A stretch of DNA of 64,000 bases, from positions 15,489 through 79,488 of the forward strand of contig NZ_JBFBCI010000043.1 in assembly GCF_040683095.1 (NCBI RefSeq). Direction: 5' to 3'. Shown piece after piece: positions 44,060 through 51,865 of this stretch (within the stretch, counting starts at the first letter, position 1; each line of letters begins with the position of its first letter). The notes below the pieces were generated by a model. That model worked only from the letters and a program-made list of their open reading frames with translations, did no database searches and had not been told where the DNA came from. Origin of the DNA: Sphaerisporangium sp040683095. Lineage in GTDB: Bacteria; Actinomycetota; Actinomycetes; Streptosporangiales; Streptosporangiaceae. The translations under genes were made by a program, and so were the position numbers.

Positions 44060-44776
44060 ATGGCGGACGAGGGCAAGGGGCTGCTGTCCCCGATCAAGCA
44101 GCAGATCCGCGGCCTGGCCGGGCTGGCGGGCAAGATGGCCCTCCGCGCGGTGCGGCGCAAGGTGGAGGAGACCACCAGGCGGCTCACCGGCTTCGCCGAG
44201 GGCGACGACTTCCGCACGATCGGCCGGCTCGCCGGCGCCGAGGGCGGCACGGGCCGCCTCAAGGGCCTCGCGGAGATGGCGTTCGGCGGCCTGAAGAGGC
44301 GGCTCGGATTCGGCAAGCGCAAGCTGAAGCTCTCCACCATCGCCGAGACCATGGACATCGGCGCGCCGATCCGGCTGGTCTACAACGTCTGGACCCAGTT
44401 CGAGGACTGGCCCACCTTCACCAAGAAGCTGGAGAAGGTCGTCCAGGACAGCGACGAGAAGCTGACCTGGCAGGCGCAGATCTTCCTTCCCCGCCGGACG
44501 TGGGAGTCCACGATCATCGAGCAGGAGCCGGACGACAAGATCGTCTGGCGTTCGAAGGCCGCCAAGGGGTACGTCGACGGGTCGGTCACCTTCCACGAGC
44601 TCGCGCCCGCGATGACCCGGGTGCTGATGGTGCTCGAATACCACCCCAAGGGCTTCATCGAGCACATCGGCAACCTGTGGCGCGCGCCGGGCCGCCGGGC
44701 GCGCCTGGAGTTCAAGCACGCTCCGGGGGCGACCTGGGCGACATCCTGGAGCGGGTGCTCGACCGCGGCGTGGTGA
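44060..44776 (+). CDS. Gas vesicle SRPBCC-domain protein (GvpZ-like), C-terminus altered
   Basis: The 238-residue product has a basic N-terminal region (about 1-90) then an SRPBCC/cyclase-like domain (about 95-222, KLKLSTIAETMDIGAPIRLVY to NLWRAPGRRARLEFKH). After FKH, where relatives continue with a conserved FRRH-type segment and an acidic tail, this frame reads APGATWATSWSGCSTAAW and stops. At the same point a different frame opens into gvpJ. This looks like a deletion joining gvpZ and gvpJ out of frame. ATG 44060 follows GGAGGGAG with eight bases spacing; a GTG at 44051 is too close to it. Confidence 0.75.
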   Translation: MADEGKGLLSPIKQQIRGLAGLAGKMALRAVRRKVEETTRRLTGFAEGDDFRTIGRLAGAEGGTGRLKGLAEMAFGGLKRRLGFGKRKLKLSTIAETMDIGAPIRLVYNVWTQFEDWPTFTKKLEKVVQDSDEKLTWQAQIFLPRRTWESTIIEQEPDDKIVWRSKAAKGYVDGSVTFHELAPAMTRVLMVLEYHPKGFIEHIGNLWRAPGRRARLEFKHAPGATWATSWSGCSTAAW

Positions 44777-45078
44777 TCGTCGGCGACATCCGCGTCAACC
44801 TCCTCGACATCGAGCTGCTCACCATCAAGCTGCGGCTGCTGATCGCCTCGGTCAACACCGCGCGCGAGCTGGGCATCGACTGGTGGGAGCACGACCCGTG
44901 GCTCAGCTCCAAGGACCGCGACCTGATCGAGGAGAACCGCAGGCTGCGCCGCCGGCTCGCCGCCGTCAAGGAGGACGAGGAGGAGCGCCCGCGCATCGAG
45001 GGGCCGCGCCGGGCGGCCTGCGACGAGCGGGCCCGCGAGGCGGAACGGGCGTACGACCGGGAGCGCCGCCGTGAGTGA
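44677..45078 (+). CDS. gvpJ: Gas vesicle protein of the GvpA/GvpJ family
   Basis: The product is about 133 residues if GTG 44677 is the start. The core GvpA fold is complete: GDLGDILERVLDRGVVIVGD, ELLTIKLRLLIASVNTARE and WWEHDPWLSS. A charged C-terminal helix with an Arg/Glu repeat follows, which is a J-type minor shell protein feature rather than the main shell GvpA. The start is uncertain: the normal N-terminus and ribosome site are missing because the gene runs into gvpZ in another frame (100-bp overlap), and the GTG used here lies inside gvpZ. Expression may depend on coupling. Confidence 0.8.
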   Translation: MARAGPPGAPGVQARSGGDLGDILERVLDRGVVIVGDIRVNLLDIELLTIKLRLLIASVNTARELGIDWWEHDPWLSSKDRDLIEENRRLRRRLAAVKEDEEERPRIEGPRRAACDERAREAERAYDRERRRE

Positions 45079-45128
45079 CGTCAAGGGCCACGCCGCGACG
45101 CGCCCGGCCGCCGGGGAGGAGGATCACC

Positions 45129-45932
45129 GTGGCTGACAGCGCGACGTACCTGTACGCGATCACCCGGGAGAAGGACCGGGCCCGCCCGGAGCGGCTCGCC
45201 GGCCTGGCGGGCGTGGCCGGGGCGCCGGTCCGCGCGGTGGCGCACGCCGGCCTGGTCGCCTACGTGAGCACCGTGCCGCTGGCGGAGTTCGGCGAGGAAC
45301 CCCTGCGGCGCTCGCTGGAGGACCTGGACTGGGTGGGCGAGACGGCCCGCGCCCACCACCGCGTCGTGGAGGCGATCGCCATGGACGCGGCGACCGCGCC
45401 GGTGCGGCTGGTCACGGTGTACAGCGGCGAGGCGCAGGTCCGCGCGATGCTGGAGCGCAGGCACGACGACTTCGTCAAGGTGCTCAAGCAGGTGGCCGGG
45501 AGGCACGAGTGGGGCGTCAAGGTGTACGCCCACCCCGCGCGCCCCGCCTCCCCCGCCGGCGCTCAGGCCGCCGAGCCCTCCGGCGCCGGGCCGGGAACGG
45601 CCTACCTGCGGCGGCGCAGGGACAGCCTGCGCAGCCGCGACGAGGCGTGGCGGGAGGCCGCCGAGCGCGCCGAGCACATCCACGAGGCCCTGGCGGACGT
45701 CGCGGCGGCGGCCCGCCGGCACCGGCCGCAGGACCCGCAGTTGTCCGGCCGCGAGGACTGGATGCTGCTCAACGGCGCCTACCTCGTCGACGAGGACCGG
45801 CGCGGGGAGTTCGCGGCCGCGGTCGAGGGCCTGAGAGAGCCGGGCATCGACGTCGAGGTCACCGGCCCCTGGGCGCCGTACTCGTTCGCCGCCCTGGAGT
45901 TCGCGGGCCCGGAGGGTCACGATGGCGGCTGA
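45129..45932 (+). CDS. gvpL: Gas vesicle protein GvpL/GvpF
   Basis: The 267-residue product is a GvpF/L family accessory protein. The opening strand is SATYLYAITRE, followed by HAGLVAYVSTVPLAEFGEE and the conserved region around VRLVTVYSGEAQVRAMLERRHDDFV. A second domain ends DVEVTGPWAPYSFAALEF, a typical family terminus. These proteins help assemble the vesicle and can sit on its growing end. I chose GTG 45129, preceded by GGAGGA, over an upstream ATG-type start at 45075 whose codons are Arg/Pro-rich. Confidence 0.88.
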   Translation: MADSATYLYAITREKDRARPERLAGLAGVAGAPVRAVAHAGLVAYVSTVPLAEFGEEPLRRSLEDLDWVGETARAHHRVVEAIAMDAATAPVRLVTVYSGEAQVRAMLERRHDDFVKVLKQVAGRHEWGVKVYAHPARPASPAGAQAAEPSGAGPGTAYLRRRRDSLRSRDEAWREAAERAEHIHEALADVAAAARRHRPQDPQLSGREDWMLLNGAYLVDEDRRGEFAAAVEGLREPGIDVEVTGPWAPYSFAALEFAGPEGHDGG

Positions 45933-46296
45933 GACCGGGCGCGAGACGACGGGCCGGACCCCGGGCACGACGGCGGGCCGGACCGGGGCGACGGCGCGGG
46001 ACGTCCGTGAGCCGGAGGCCACGACGGCCCCGTGGGAACCCTCCGGCATGCCGGCGCGGGACGCCGCCCCGCGCGGCGCGGCGCTTGCCGCCGAGGGCCG
46101 GCTGCCCCGGGAGCGGGTCGCCCTGGTGGACCTGCTGGACCGGCTGCTGGCGGGCGGCGTCGTGGTCACCGGCGACCTGGTGCTGTCGATCGCCGACATC
46201 GAGCTCGTGCGCATCTCGCTGCGCGCGCTGATCATGTCGGTCCGGGCCTCGGAACCCCTGGAAACCGGAGTGTGCTATGAACCCCGACGGTACTGA
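45922..46296 (+). CDS. Small gas vesicle protein of the GvpA family (GvpS-like)
   Basis: The 124-residue product has a long Gly/Ala/Thr-rich N-terminus (about 1-55) and then a GvpA core: LVDLLDRLLAGGVVVTGDLVLS, DIELVRISLRALIMSV. The core is shorter at its C-terminus than gvpJ. Its order after gvpL and before gvpK matches the Streptomyces gvpS. It overlaps the end of gvpL by 11 bases and the start of gvpK by 20. Confidence 0.8.
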   Translation: MAAETGRETTGRTPGTTAGRTGATARDVREPEATTAPWEPSGMPARDAAPRGAALAAEGRLPRERVALVDLLDRLLAGGVVVTGDLVLSIADIELVRISLRALIMSVRASEPLETGVCYEPRRY

Positions 46297-46507
46297 ACCC
46301 CTGAGAGCCCCCGAGCCCGCCGAGCGCCGCGAGCCGGCCTCCGCCGGGCGCTGGCATTTGCGGGCCGACCCCGACACGGTGGAGCGGGACCTGACCCGGC
46401 TCGTCCTGACGCTGGTCGAGCTGGTCCGCCGGCTCGTCGAACGTCAGTGCGTCCGGCGCATGGAGCAGGGCGACCTGTCGGATGAGCAGGTCGAGGCGCT
46501 CGGGTGA
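46277..46507 (+). CDS. gvpK: GvpK, N-terminal part (split gene)
   Basis: The 76-residue product has the GvpK beginning: an AGRWHLRADPDTVERDLTRLVLTLVELVRRLVERQ helix and ends RMEQGDLSDEQVEALG then TGA. In typical GvpK the protein continues directly with a TL-type helix and a DLNLDLGPLG ending. That continuation exists here but in the -1 frame, starting in the overlapping GTGA (see next entry). GvpK is an essential accessory protein for vesicle formation in characterised systems. This may be a frameshifted gene or an unusual two-piece one. Confidence 0.8.
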   Translation: MNPDGTEPLRAPEPAERREPASAGRWHLRADPDTVERDLTRLVLTLVELVRRLVERQCVRRMEQGDLSDEQVEALG

Positions 46508-46623
46508 CGCTCATACGCCTGGAAGAGGCGACGAACGACCTGTGCGAGCGGTTCGAGGTGTCCCCGGCGGACCTGAACCTCGACCTCGGACCGCTCGGCA
46601 CGCTGCTGCCGACCGACCGCTAG
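46504..46623 (+). CDS. GvpK, C-terminal part (separate frame)
   Basis: The 39-residue frame starts GTG at 46504 and overlaps the previous stop by four bases (GTGA). It encodes TLIRLEEATNDLCERFEVS and then ADLNLDLGPLGTLLPTDR, the conserved GvpK C-terminus. Joined to the preceding 76 residues it gives about 115, the usual GvpK length. A sequencing error, a mutation or real coupled translation would all look like this. It is followed ten bases later by the convergent mshC stop. Confidence 0.7.
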   Translation: MTLIRLEEATNDLCERFEVSPADLNLDLGPLGTLLPTDR

Positions 46624-46633
46624 AGGCCGACCG

Positions 46634-47869
46634 CTAGAGCCGGACGCCGAGCAGCGCGTCGGCAGTGGCGCGGACCAGCCCGGGGGCGCCGGCGTCCGGA
46701 TCGCCCGTGCCGTCCGTGCCCGCCAGGGCGCGCTCGGCCCAGGAGTCGATCGCGGCCAGGGCCCCGGGCGCGTCCAGGTCGCCGGCGAGGCGCTCCCGGA
46801 CCTCCTGGAGCACCGGCCGGGCGTCCGGACCGGCGGCCAGGTCCACCGCCGAGCGCCAGCGCGCCAGGCGGGTCTCCGCGCGGCCGATCTGGTCGCCGGT
46901 CCACTCCCAGTCGGAGCGGTAGTGGTGGGCCAGCAGCGCGAGCCGCACGGCCATCGGGTCGTGCCCGGCGCGCAGCCGCGAGACGAACATCAGGTTGCCC
47001 CGGGACTTCGACATCTTCTCGCCGTCCAGCCCCACCATGCCCGCGTGGACGTAGGACTTCGCGAAGGGCCACTCGCCGGTGGCGACGTGGCCCTCGCTGG
47101 CGCCCATCTCGTGGTGAGGGAAGATCAGGTCCGACCCGCCTCCGGAGACGTCGAAGCCACTGCCGAGGCGGCTCAGCGCGATCGCGGTGCACTCGACGTG
47201 CCAGCCGGGACGGCCGGGGCCGAAGGGCGACGGCCAGGACGGCTCGCCGGGCCGCTCGGCGCGCCACAGCAGCCAGTCGAGGGGGTGGCGCTTGCCCTCG
47301 CGCCCGGGGTCGCCGCCGCGCTCGGCGAACAGCTCCAGCATGTGCTCCTCGGTGTACCCCGAGACGGCGCCGAACTTGGGGGCGGCGGCGGCCGAGAAGT
47401 AGACGTCGCCGCCGACGTCGTAGGTGGCGCCCTTGTCCTTCAGCCGCTGGATCAGCTCGGCGACCTGGCCGACGACCTCGGTCACGCCGACGTACTCGCG
47501 GGGCGGCAGCAGGCGCAGCGCCTCCATGTCGGTGCGGAACAGCTCGATCTCGCGGGCGGCCAGCTCACGCCAGTCGATGCCGTCCCGCTCGGCGCGCTCC
47601 AGCAGCGGATCGTCGACGTCGGTGGCGTTCTGGGTGTAGTGAACCTCGTGGCCGGCGTCCCGCCACACGCGGTTGACCAGGTCGAACGTCAGGTAGGTGT
47701 TGGCGTGCCCCAGGTGGGTGGCGTCGTACGGGGTGATCCCGCAGACGTACATGCGCGCCGTCGGCCCAGGGGAGGTCGGCCTGACCTCGCGCGCCGAAGT
47801 GTCGTAGAGCCGGAGGGGGAGGCCGGCGCCGGGCAGTGGCGCTATCTCGGGAGCAGGCCAGGATCGCAT
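46634..47869 (-). CDS. mshC: Mycothiol cysteine ligase MshC
   Basis: MshC joins cysteine to GlcN-inositol using ATP in mycothiol biosynthesis. It derives from cysteinyl-tRNA synthetase. The 411-residue product has the zinc/HIGH region MYVCGITPYDATHLGHA, diagnostic of MshC, zinc ligands around GWHVECTAIA and HHEMGASE, and the KMSKS loop (GEKMSKSRGNL). The tRNA-binding C-terminal extension of a true CysRS is missing, which fits MshC. It sits in a conserved actinobacterial block with the SCO1664-like and DUF3090 genes. Confidence 0.96.
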   Translation of the reverse strand: MRSWPAPEIAPLPGAGLPLRLYDTSAREVRPTSPGPTARMYVCGITPYDATHLGHANTYLTFDLVNRVWRDAGHEVHYTQNATDVDDPLLERAERDGIDWRELAAREIELFRTDMEALRLLPPREYVGVTEVVGQVAELIQRLKDKGATYDVGGDVYFSAAAAPKFGAVSGYTEEHMLELFAERGGDPGREGKRHPLDWLLWRAERPGEPSWPSPFGPGRPGWHVECTAIALSRLGSGFDVSGGGSDLIFPHHEMGASEGHVATGEWPFAKSYVHAGMVGLDGEKMSKSRGNLMFVSRLRAGHDPMAVRLALLAHHYRSDWEWTGDQIGRAETRLARWRSAVDLAAGPDARPVLQEVRERLAGDLDAPGALAAIDSWAERALAGTDGTGDPDAGAPGLVRATADALLGVRL

Positions 47870-48002
47870 GCCCTGAGCCTATCCATGCGCAGGTCCGGTG
47901 GGATCACCCTGGGGTGTCCGTTTCGTCAGAGTAGGGGGACGGGCGTGGCCGATCACGCAAACCGCCTGGGGCGGCACCCTCTGCTGACCGGCCGGGCGCC
48001 GC

Positions 48003-48740
48003 TCAGCCGGCCCCGGGCAGCGGCACGGCGTACCACGACGAGGGGTCGGCGGGACGGGGACAGAACTCGTAGCGCAGGGCGCCCGGGCCGAGCGCGACCA
48101 ACGTGACCGAGCTCGTGCCCCACGTCCCCTCGGGGAGCTCGTGGCGGACCACCAAGGCGCGGGGGTCGGACACCGGCAGTCCCGCGCCCGAGGCCAGCGC
48201 GCGCCACTCCCCCCACGAGCCACCGTCGTCGTACGCGGACGGGCGCGCCGCCGCGGCGAAGCGCGGGCGGAAGTAGGCGCCGCGCGGCCCCTGCTCGTCG
48301 CGCTCCCAGCCGTCGTTGACGATCACGTGGGTGCCCTCGGGGAGCTTGGCCTCGGTCATCCGCTCGCCGTCCCAGCTCCACAGGCGCGCGCCGCCCGGGT
48401 CGGCCACGAGCAGGTGAAACGGGTCGTAGCAGGCCAGGCCGCCCGCGGGCGGCTCGCCCGCCACGGCGGCGCGCAGGGGGAGGTCGCCGCGCGACCTGCG
48501 GATCGCGGCGGCGGCGGGCGCCCCGTGGCCGTTCAGCAGCGCGGCCACGCGGGAGGCGCCGGGGTCGGCCGCGAGCCAGGTGCCGCCCGCCTCCAGGTCG
48601 CGCCCGCCCACCAGGCGGGGGTACTCGGGCCAGTGCGCGCCCGGCGGCTCCCACGGCCGCGTGGCGAACTCGTCGCGCACGCCCGCGAGGACCACCGGCG
48701 TCGGCGCGCCCGGCTGGATTCCGATGACGACGGTGCACAT
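48003..48740 (-). CDS. NRDE-family (TANGO2-like) protein
   Basis: The 245-residue product starts Met-Cys-Thr (MCTVVIG) and has the family's RDEF (VRDEFATRPW) close to the N-terminus, with WLAADP and the late YFRPRF segment. NRDE/TANGO2 proteins may be N-terminal-nucleophile hydrolases using Cys2; a role in heme or lipid handling has been proposed in eukaryotes. Function in actinobacteria is unknown. It is on the same strand as the two genes that follow upstream. Confidence 0.85.
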   Translation of the reverse strand: MCTVVIGIQPGAPTPVVLAGVRDEFATRPWEPPGAHWPEYPRLVGGRDLEAGGTWLAADPGASRVAALLNGHGAPAAAAIRRSRGDLPLRAAVAGEPPAGGLACYDPFHLLVADPGGARLWSWDGERMTEAKLPEGTHVIVNDGWERDEQGPRGAYFRPRFAAAARPSAYDDGGSWGEWRALASGAGLPVSDPRALVVRHELPEGTWGTSSVTLVALGPGALRYEFCPRPADPSSWYAVPLPGAG

Positions 48741-48819
48741 GCCCGTTCCCTCCAGGGTCGGTAGAGATGGACAGACCTCTGGAAGGGTACGCCTTGTGCC
48801 CGGAACGGCCGGAACGCGG

Positions 48820-49584
48820 TCAGATGGGCGGCCAGGGTATGGCGGGCCAGTCCTCGGAGGGGTACGGGTGGATGCCCGTGCTGAGCAGGCGGCGCACCCG
48901 CTCCCAGGTGGCCTCGGCCTCCGCCAGTGTCAGCAGCTCGCGCAGCCGCCGGCCGAGCCTGCCGCGCTCGATCTCGCGTTCGAGCCTGGCCAGGACGTTC
49001 ACCGCCTCGCGGGGAAGCGGCTTGCCGCGCCACTGCCACAGGACCGTGCGGAGCTTGTCCTCCTCGGAGAAGCACACGCCGTGGTCCACGCCGTAGATGT
49101 GCCCGTCGGGCAGCGGGAGCAGGTGGCCGCCCTTGCGGTCGGCGTTGTTGACCACCGCGTCGAAGATGGCCATGCGGCGCAGCGCCGGGTTGCGGCTGCG
49201 GATCAGGGCCATCAGGTCGGCCTCGGGGTCGGTGTCGATCCAGAGCTGGCACATCCCGGGGCCGAACGGGCCGTCACGCAGGACGCTCGGCGGGACGATC
49301 TGCCAGCCGGTCGCGGCCGAGACCTCGAAGGCGGCGACCTCGCGGGCCGCCAGCGTGCCGTCGGGGAAGTCCCACAGCGGCCGCTCGCCCCGCACGGGCT
49401 TGTACACGCACTCGGTGGCCAGGCCGTCCAGGCGGATCGTGCAGTAGAGCGTCATGTTGGTCGCCTCGACCAGGCGGCCCGCGACCTCGATGGTCCCCTC
49501 GCGGAGCAGGCGCAGCGCGGTGACGTCGTCGAGGCCGGACGCACCGGGGAGACTGCTGAGCCGGGGGTCGCTCTCTGCACTCAC
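48820..49584 (-). CDS. PI3/PI4-kinase-like protein of the SCO1664 family
   Basis: The 254-residue product belongs to a conserved actinobacterial family with a kinase-like C-lobe. The apparent catalytic loop is FDAVVNNADRKGGHLL, followed by the metal-binding YGVDHGVCF. A PI3/4-kinase-type lysine region may be in ATECVYKPVRGE. The substrate is unknown. The start is GTG 49584 (MSAESDPRL), overlapping the DUF3090 stop by four bases, so the two are coupled. Confidence 0.85.
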   Translation of the reverse strand: MSAESDPRLSSLPGASGLDDVTALRLLREGTIEVAGRLVEATNMTLYCTIRLDGLATECVYKPVRGERPLWDFPDGTLAAREVAAFEVSAATGWQIVPPSVLRDGPFGPGMCQLWIDTDPEADLMALIRSRNPALRRMAIFDAVVNNADRKGGHLLPLPDGHIYGVDHGVCFSEEDKLRTVLWQWRGKPLPREAVNVLARLEREIERGRLGRRLRELLTLAEAEATWERVRRLLSTGIHPYPSEDWPAIPWPPI

Positions 49585-50141
49585 GTACGGTCCCCCCGGT
49601 GGCCGTTCAGACGGACGCAGATATGGCCTTCGGCGTCGAGCGGCTGCCCGCACAGGGGGCAGGGCGGCCGGCCCGCCGCGACGATCTCCAGGGCCCGCTG
49701 GGTGAACGCCCGGGCCGAGGCGGCGCTGATGTGGACCCGCAGGACCGTGGACTCGGGACGGTCGAGCTCGTCCTCCGGCCGCTCCTCGTCCTCGTCGGTG
49801 GCCTCCTGGGCCTCGATGACGACCTGCGCGGTGTCGGGGTCCCAGGCGAGGGCCATGGTGCCCACCCGGAAGTCCTCCTCGATGGGAAGGTCGAGGGGGG
49901 CCTTGTCGGCGAGCTCCACCGGCGCCATGGCCGGCACGGGCGCGGTGCCCCCGCTGCGGCGCAGCACCTCGTCGAGCAGCTCGTCGAGCCGATCGGCCAG
50001 GACCGCGACCTGGAACTTCTCCAGCCCGACGGTCGTCAGGCGCCCCTGACCACGGGCTTGCAGAAAGAAGGCGCGTGATCCCGGTTGCCCAACGGCACCG
50101 GCCACGAACCTTTCTGGCGGATCGTAGTCGAAGACCGGCAT
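49581..50141 (-). CDS. DUF3090 family protein
   Basis: The 186-residue product is a conserved actinobacterial protein. It begins PVFDYDPPERFVAGAVGQPG and ends with a zinc-ribbon-like CPLCGQPLDAEGHIC. An acidic linker (DEDEERPEDE) lies near residue 120. Function is unknown; it is always near the PI3/4-kinase-like and phosphatase genes, suggesting a shared pathway. It overlaps the downstream gene by GTGA. Confidence 0.88.
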   Translation of the reverse strand: MPVFDYDPPERFVAGAVGQPGSRAFFLQARGQGRLTTVGLEKFQVAVLADRLDELLDEVLRRSGGTAPVPAMAPVELADKAPLDLPIEEDFRVGTMALAWDPDTAQVVIEAQEATDEDEERPEDELDRPESTVLRVHISAASARAFTQRALEIVAAGRPPCPLCGQPLDAEGHICVRLNGHRGDRT

Positions 50142-50150
50142 AGCCCGACC

Positions 50151-50864
50151 TTACGTGGTCCCGGCTCCGCCGCCGACAGCGGCGTCGCTCTCGGTGGAAT
50201 TTTCTGCCCCGTCTTCCTGCTCCGAACCCTCAGGCCCGGGCGGCGGGGGGATGAGATTTTCGACCCCGCCTCCCACATCGTTGACCCTCAGGACGAACGG
50301 CCGCAGGGGGGTGTAGCGGATGGCCGTGAGGGAGGCCGGGTCGGCGGTGACGCGCTGGAACTGGTCCAGGTGGACGCCCATCGCGTCGGCCACGATGGCC
50401 TTGATGACGTCTCCGTGGCTGCAGACCAGGTACGTCGCCTTCTCGCCCAGCTTCTCGTTCCAGTGCCGCACGGCCGCGACCGCGCGGCGCTGGACCCCGG
50501 CGAGGGACTCTCCGCCCGGGAAGACGGCGGCGCTCGGGTGCTGCTGCACGACCCGCCACAGCGGCTCCTGAGCGAGCTCCTTCAGCGGCCGGCCGGTCCA
50601 GTCGCCGTACCCGCACTCACCGAAACGTTCATCGGTGTCGATCTTCACTCCGTCACGTCCGCGGAGCACCGCGGAGGCGGTCTCCTGGCAGCGTTCCAGA
50701 GGGCTGGAGACGATCGCGTCCAGATGCAGGGGCGCGAGCCGGGCGGCGAGGGCCTCGGCCTGCTCCCGCCCCCGCTCACTGAGGTGGACCCCGGGGGTCC
50801 AGCCGGCGAGCACGGGCCCGGTCATGTCCGTCAGACCGTGCCGCACCAGAAGCAAAGTGGTCAC
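50151..50864 (-). CDS. Histidine phosphatase family protein
   Basis: The 237-residue product is a phosphoglycerate-mutase-like phosphatase. The catalytic motif is LLVRHGLTD (His9), with Arg in SSPLERCQET and the second His in LVCSHGDV. The C-terminal 30 residues are a low-complexity acidic/Gly tail. The substrate is not clear; it is part of the conserved mshC-DUF3090 block and starts 10 bp before DUF3090. Confidence 0.9.
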   Translation of the reverse strand: MTTLLLVRHGLTDMTGPVLAGWTPGVHLSERGREQAEALAARLAPLHLDAIVSSPLERCQETASAVLRGRDGVKIDTDERFGECGYGDWTGRPLKELAQEPLWRVVQQHPSAAVFPGGESLAGVQRRAVAAVRHWNEKLGEKATYLVCSHGDVIKAIVADAMGVHLDQFQRVTADPASLTAIRYTPLRPFVLRVNDVGGGVENLIPPPPGPEGSEQEDGAENSTESDAAVGGGAGTT

Positions 50865-50874
50865 AAACCCAAGC

Positions 50875-51696
50875 TTATTGGGCCGTGATCACCCCTAGGG
50901 ACAGCAGAGTCAGGAGAAAGGCACCGATGAATACGCGATAGGTAACAAAGATCATCATGGAGTGCCTGGTGATGTACTTGAGAAGCCAGGCGATCGAGGC
51001 GTAGCCCACCGCGAAGGAGACGATGGTGGCGATCGCCGTGGGAACCAGGTCGGGGCCGCCGCCGTCGCCGAGGTGCCGCATCTCGAACAGCCCGGACAGC
51101 ACCACGGCCGGGATGGACAGCAGGAACGAGTAGCGGGCCGCGGCCTCGCGGGTGAACCCCAGGAACAGCCCGCCGGTGATCGTCGAGCCCGACCGGGAGG
51201 CCCCGGGCACCAGCGCCAGCGCCTGGAAACCTCCGATGATCAGCCCGTCCCGGAGGGTCAGCGAGTCGAGAGGGGTGCGCTGGCGGCCGATCTGCTCGGC
51301 GAGCAGGAGCAGCAGCCCGAAGACGATCAGCACGGTGGCGTTGATCCACAGGTTGCGGGCGGGGCCCTCGATGGCGTCCTTGAACACGATCCCGAGCACG
51401 CCCAGCGGGATCGTCCCCAGCCCGATGTACCAGCCCATGCGCGCGTCCACCTCGCCGCGCAGCTCGGGCGTCCACAGGCTCCGCAGCCACGTCCAGGCGA
51501 TGCGCACGATGTCGCGCCAGAAGTAGATGACCACGGCGAGCATGGTGCCGAGCTGGATCACGGCGGTGAAGGCGGCGCCCGGGTCGGACCAGCCGAACAG
51601 CCGGGGAACGATGAGCAGGTGGGCTGAGCTCGAGATCGGCAGGAACTCGGTGAGACCCTGCACGATGCCGAGCACGATCGCTTGCAGTGCGTCCAT
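50875..51696 (-). CDS. uppP: Undecaprenyl-diphosphatase UppP/BacA
   Basis: This membrane enzyme dephosphorylates undecaprenyl diphosphate for cell-wall lipid recycling and can confer bacitracin tolerance. The 273-residue product has about eight membrane segments and both catalytic motifs: QGLTEFLPISSSAHL near the N-terminus and PGASRSGSTI in the middle. I chose ATG 51696 (MDALQAIVLGIVQ); upstream codons are Arg-rich and not family-like. It is followed by the phosphatase gene. Confidence 0.95.
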   Translation of the reverse strand: MDALQAIVLGIVQGLTEFLPISSSAHLLIVPRLFGWSDPGAAFTAVIQLGTMLAVVIYFWRDIVRIAWTWLRSLWTPELRGEVDARMGWYIGLGTIPLGVLGIVFKDAIEGPARNLWINATVLIVFGLLLLLAEQIGRQRTPLDSLTLRDGLIIGGFQALALVPGASRSGSTITGGLFLGFTREAAARYSFLLSIPAVVLSGLFEMRHLGDGGGPDLVPTAIATIVSFAVGYASIAWLLKYITRHSMMIFVTYRVFIGAFLLTLLSLGVITAQ

Positions 51697-51865
51697 AGTG
51701 GGCGCCAGCCTAGGGCAGCGCCGCCCCCTGGTGAGCCGGGCGCGGTGACGACGCGACGATGACCGGGTGAAGGAATCGCCGGGACCCTCTCTCGCACGGC
51801 CCTCCCGGGCGCGTCCGGGGGCTTCCCGGCCGGTGGGAGGCCCGGCACGGTAACGTGGCCGGATC

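Noticed and set aside
45922..46296. Main gas vesicle shell protein GvpA
   Set aside because: The core is GvpA-like but the long Gly/Thr-rich N-terminus and its place between gvpL and gvpK fit a minor GvpS-type protein.
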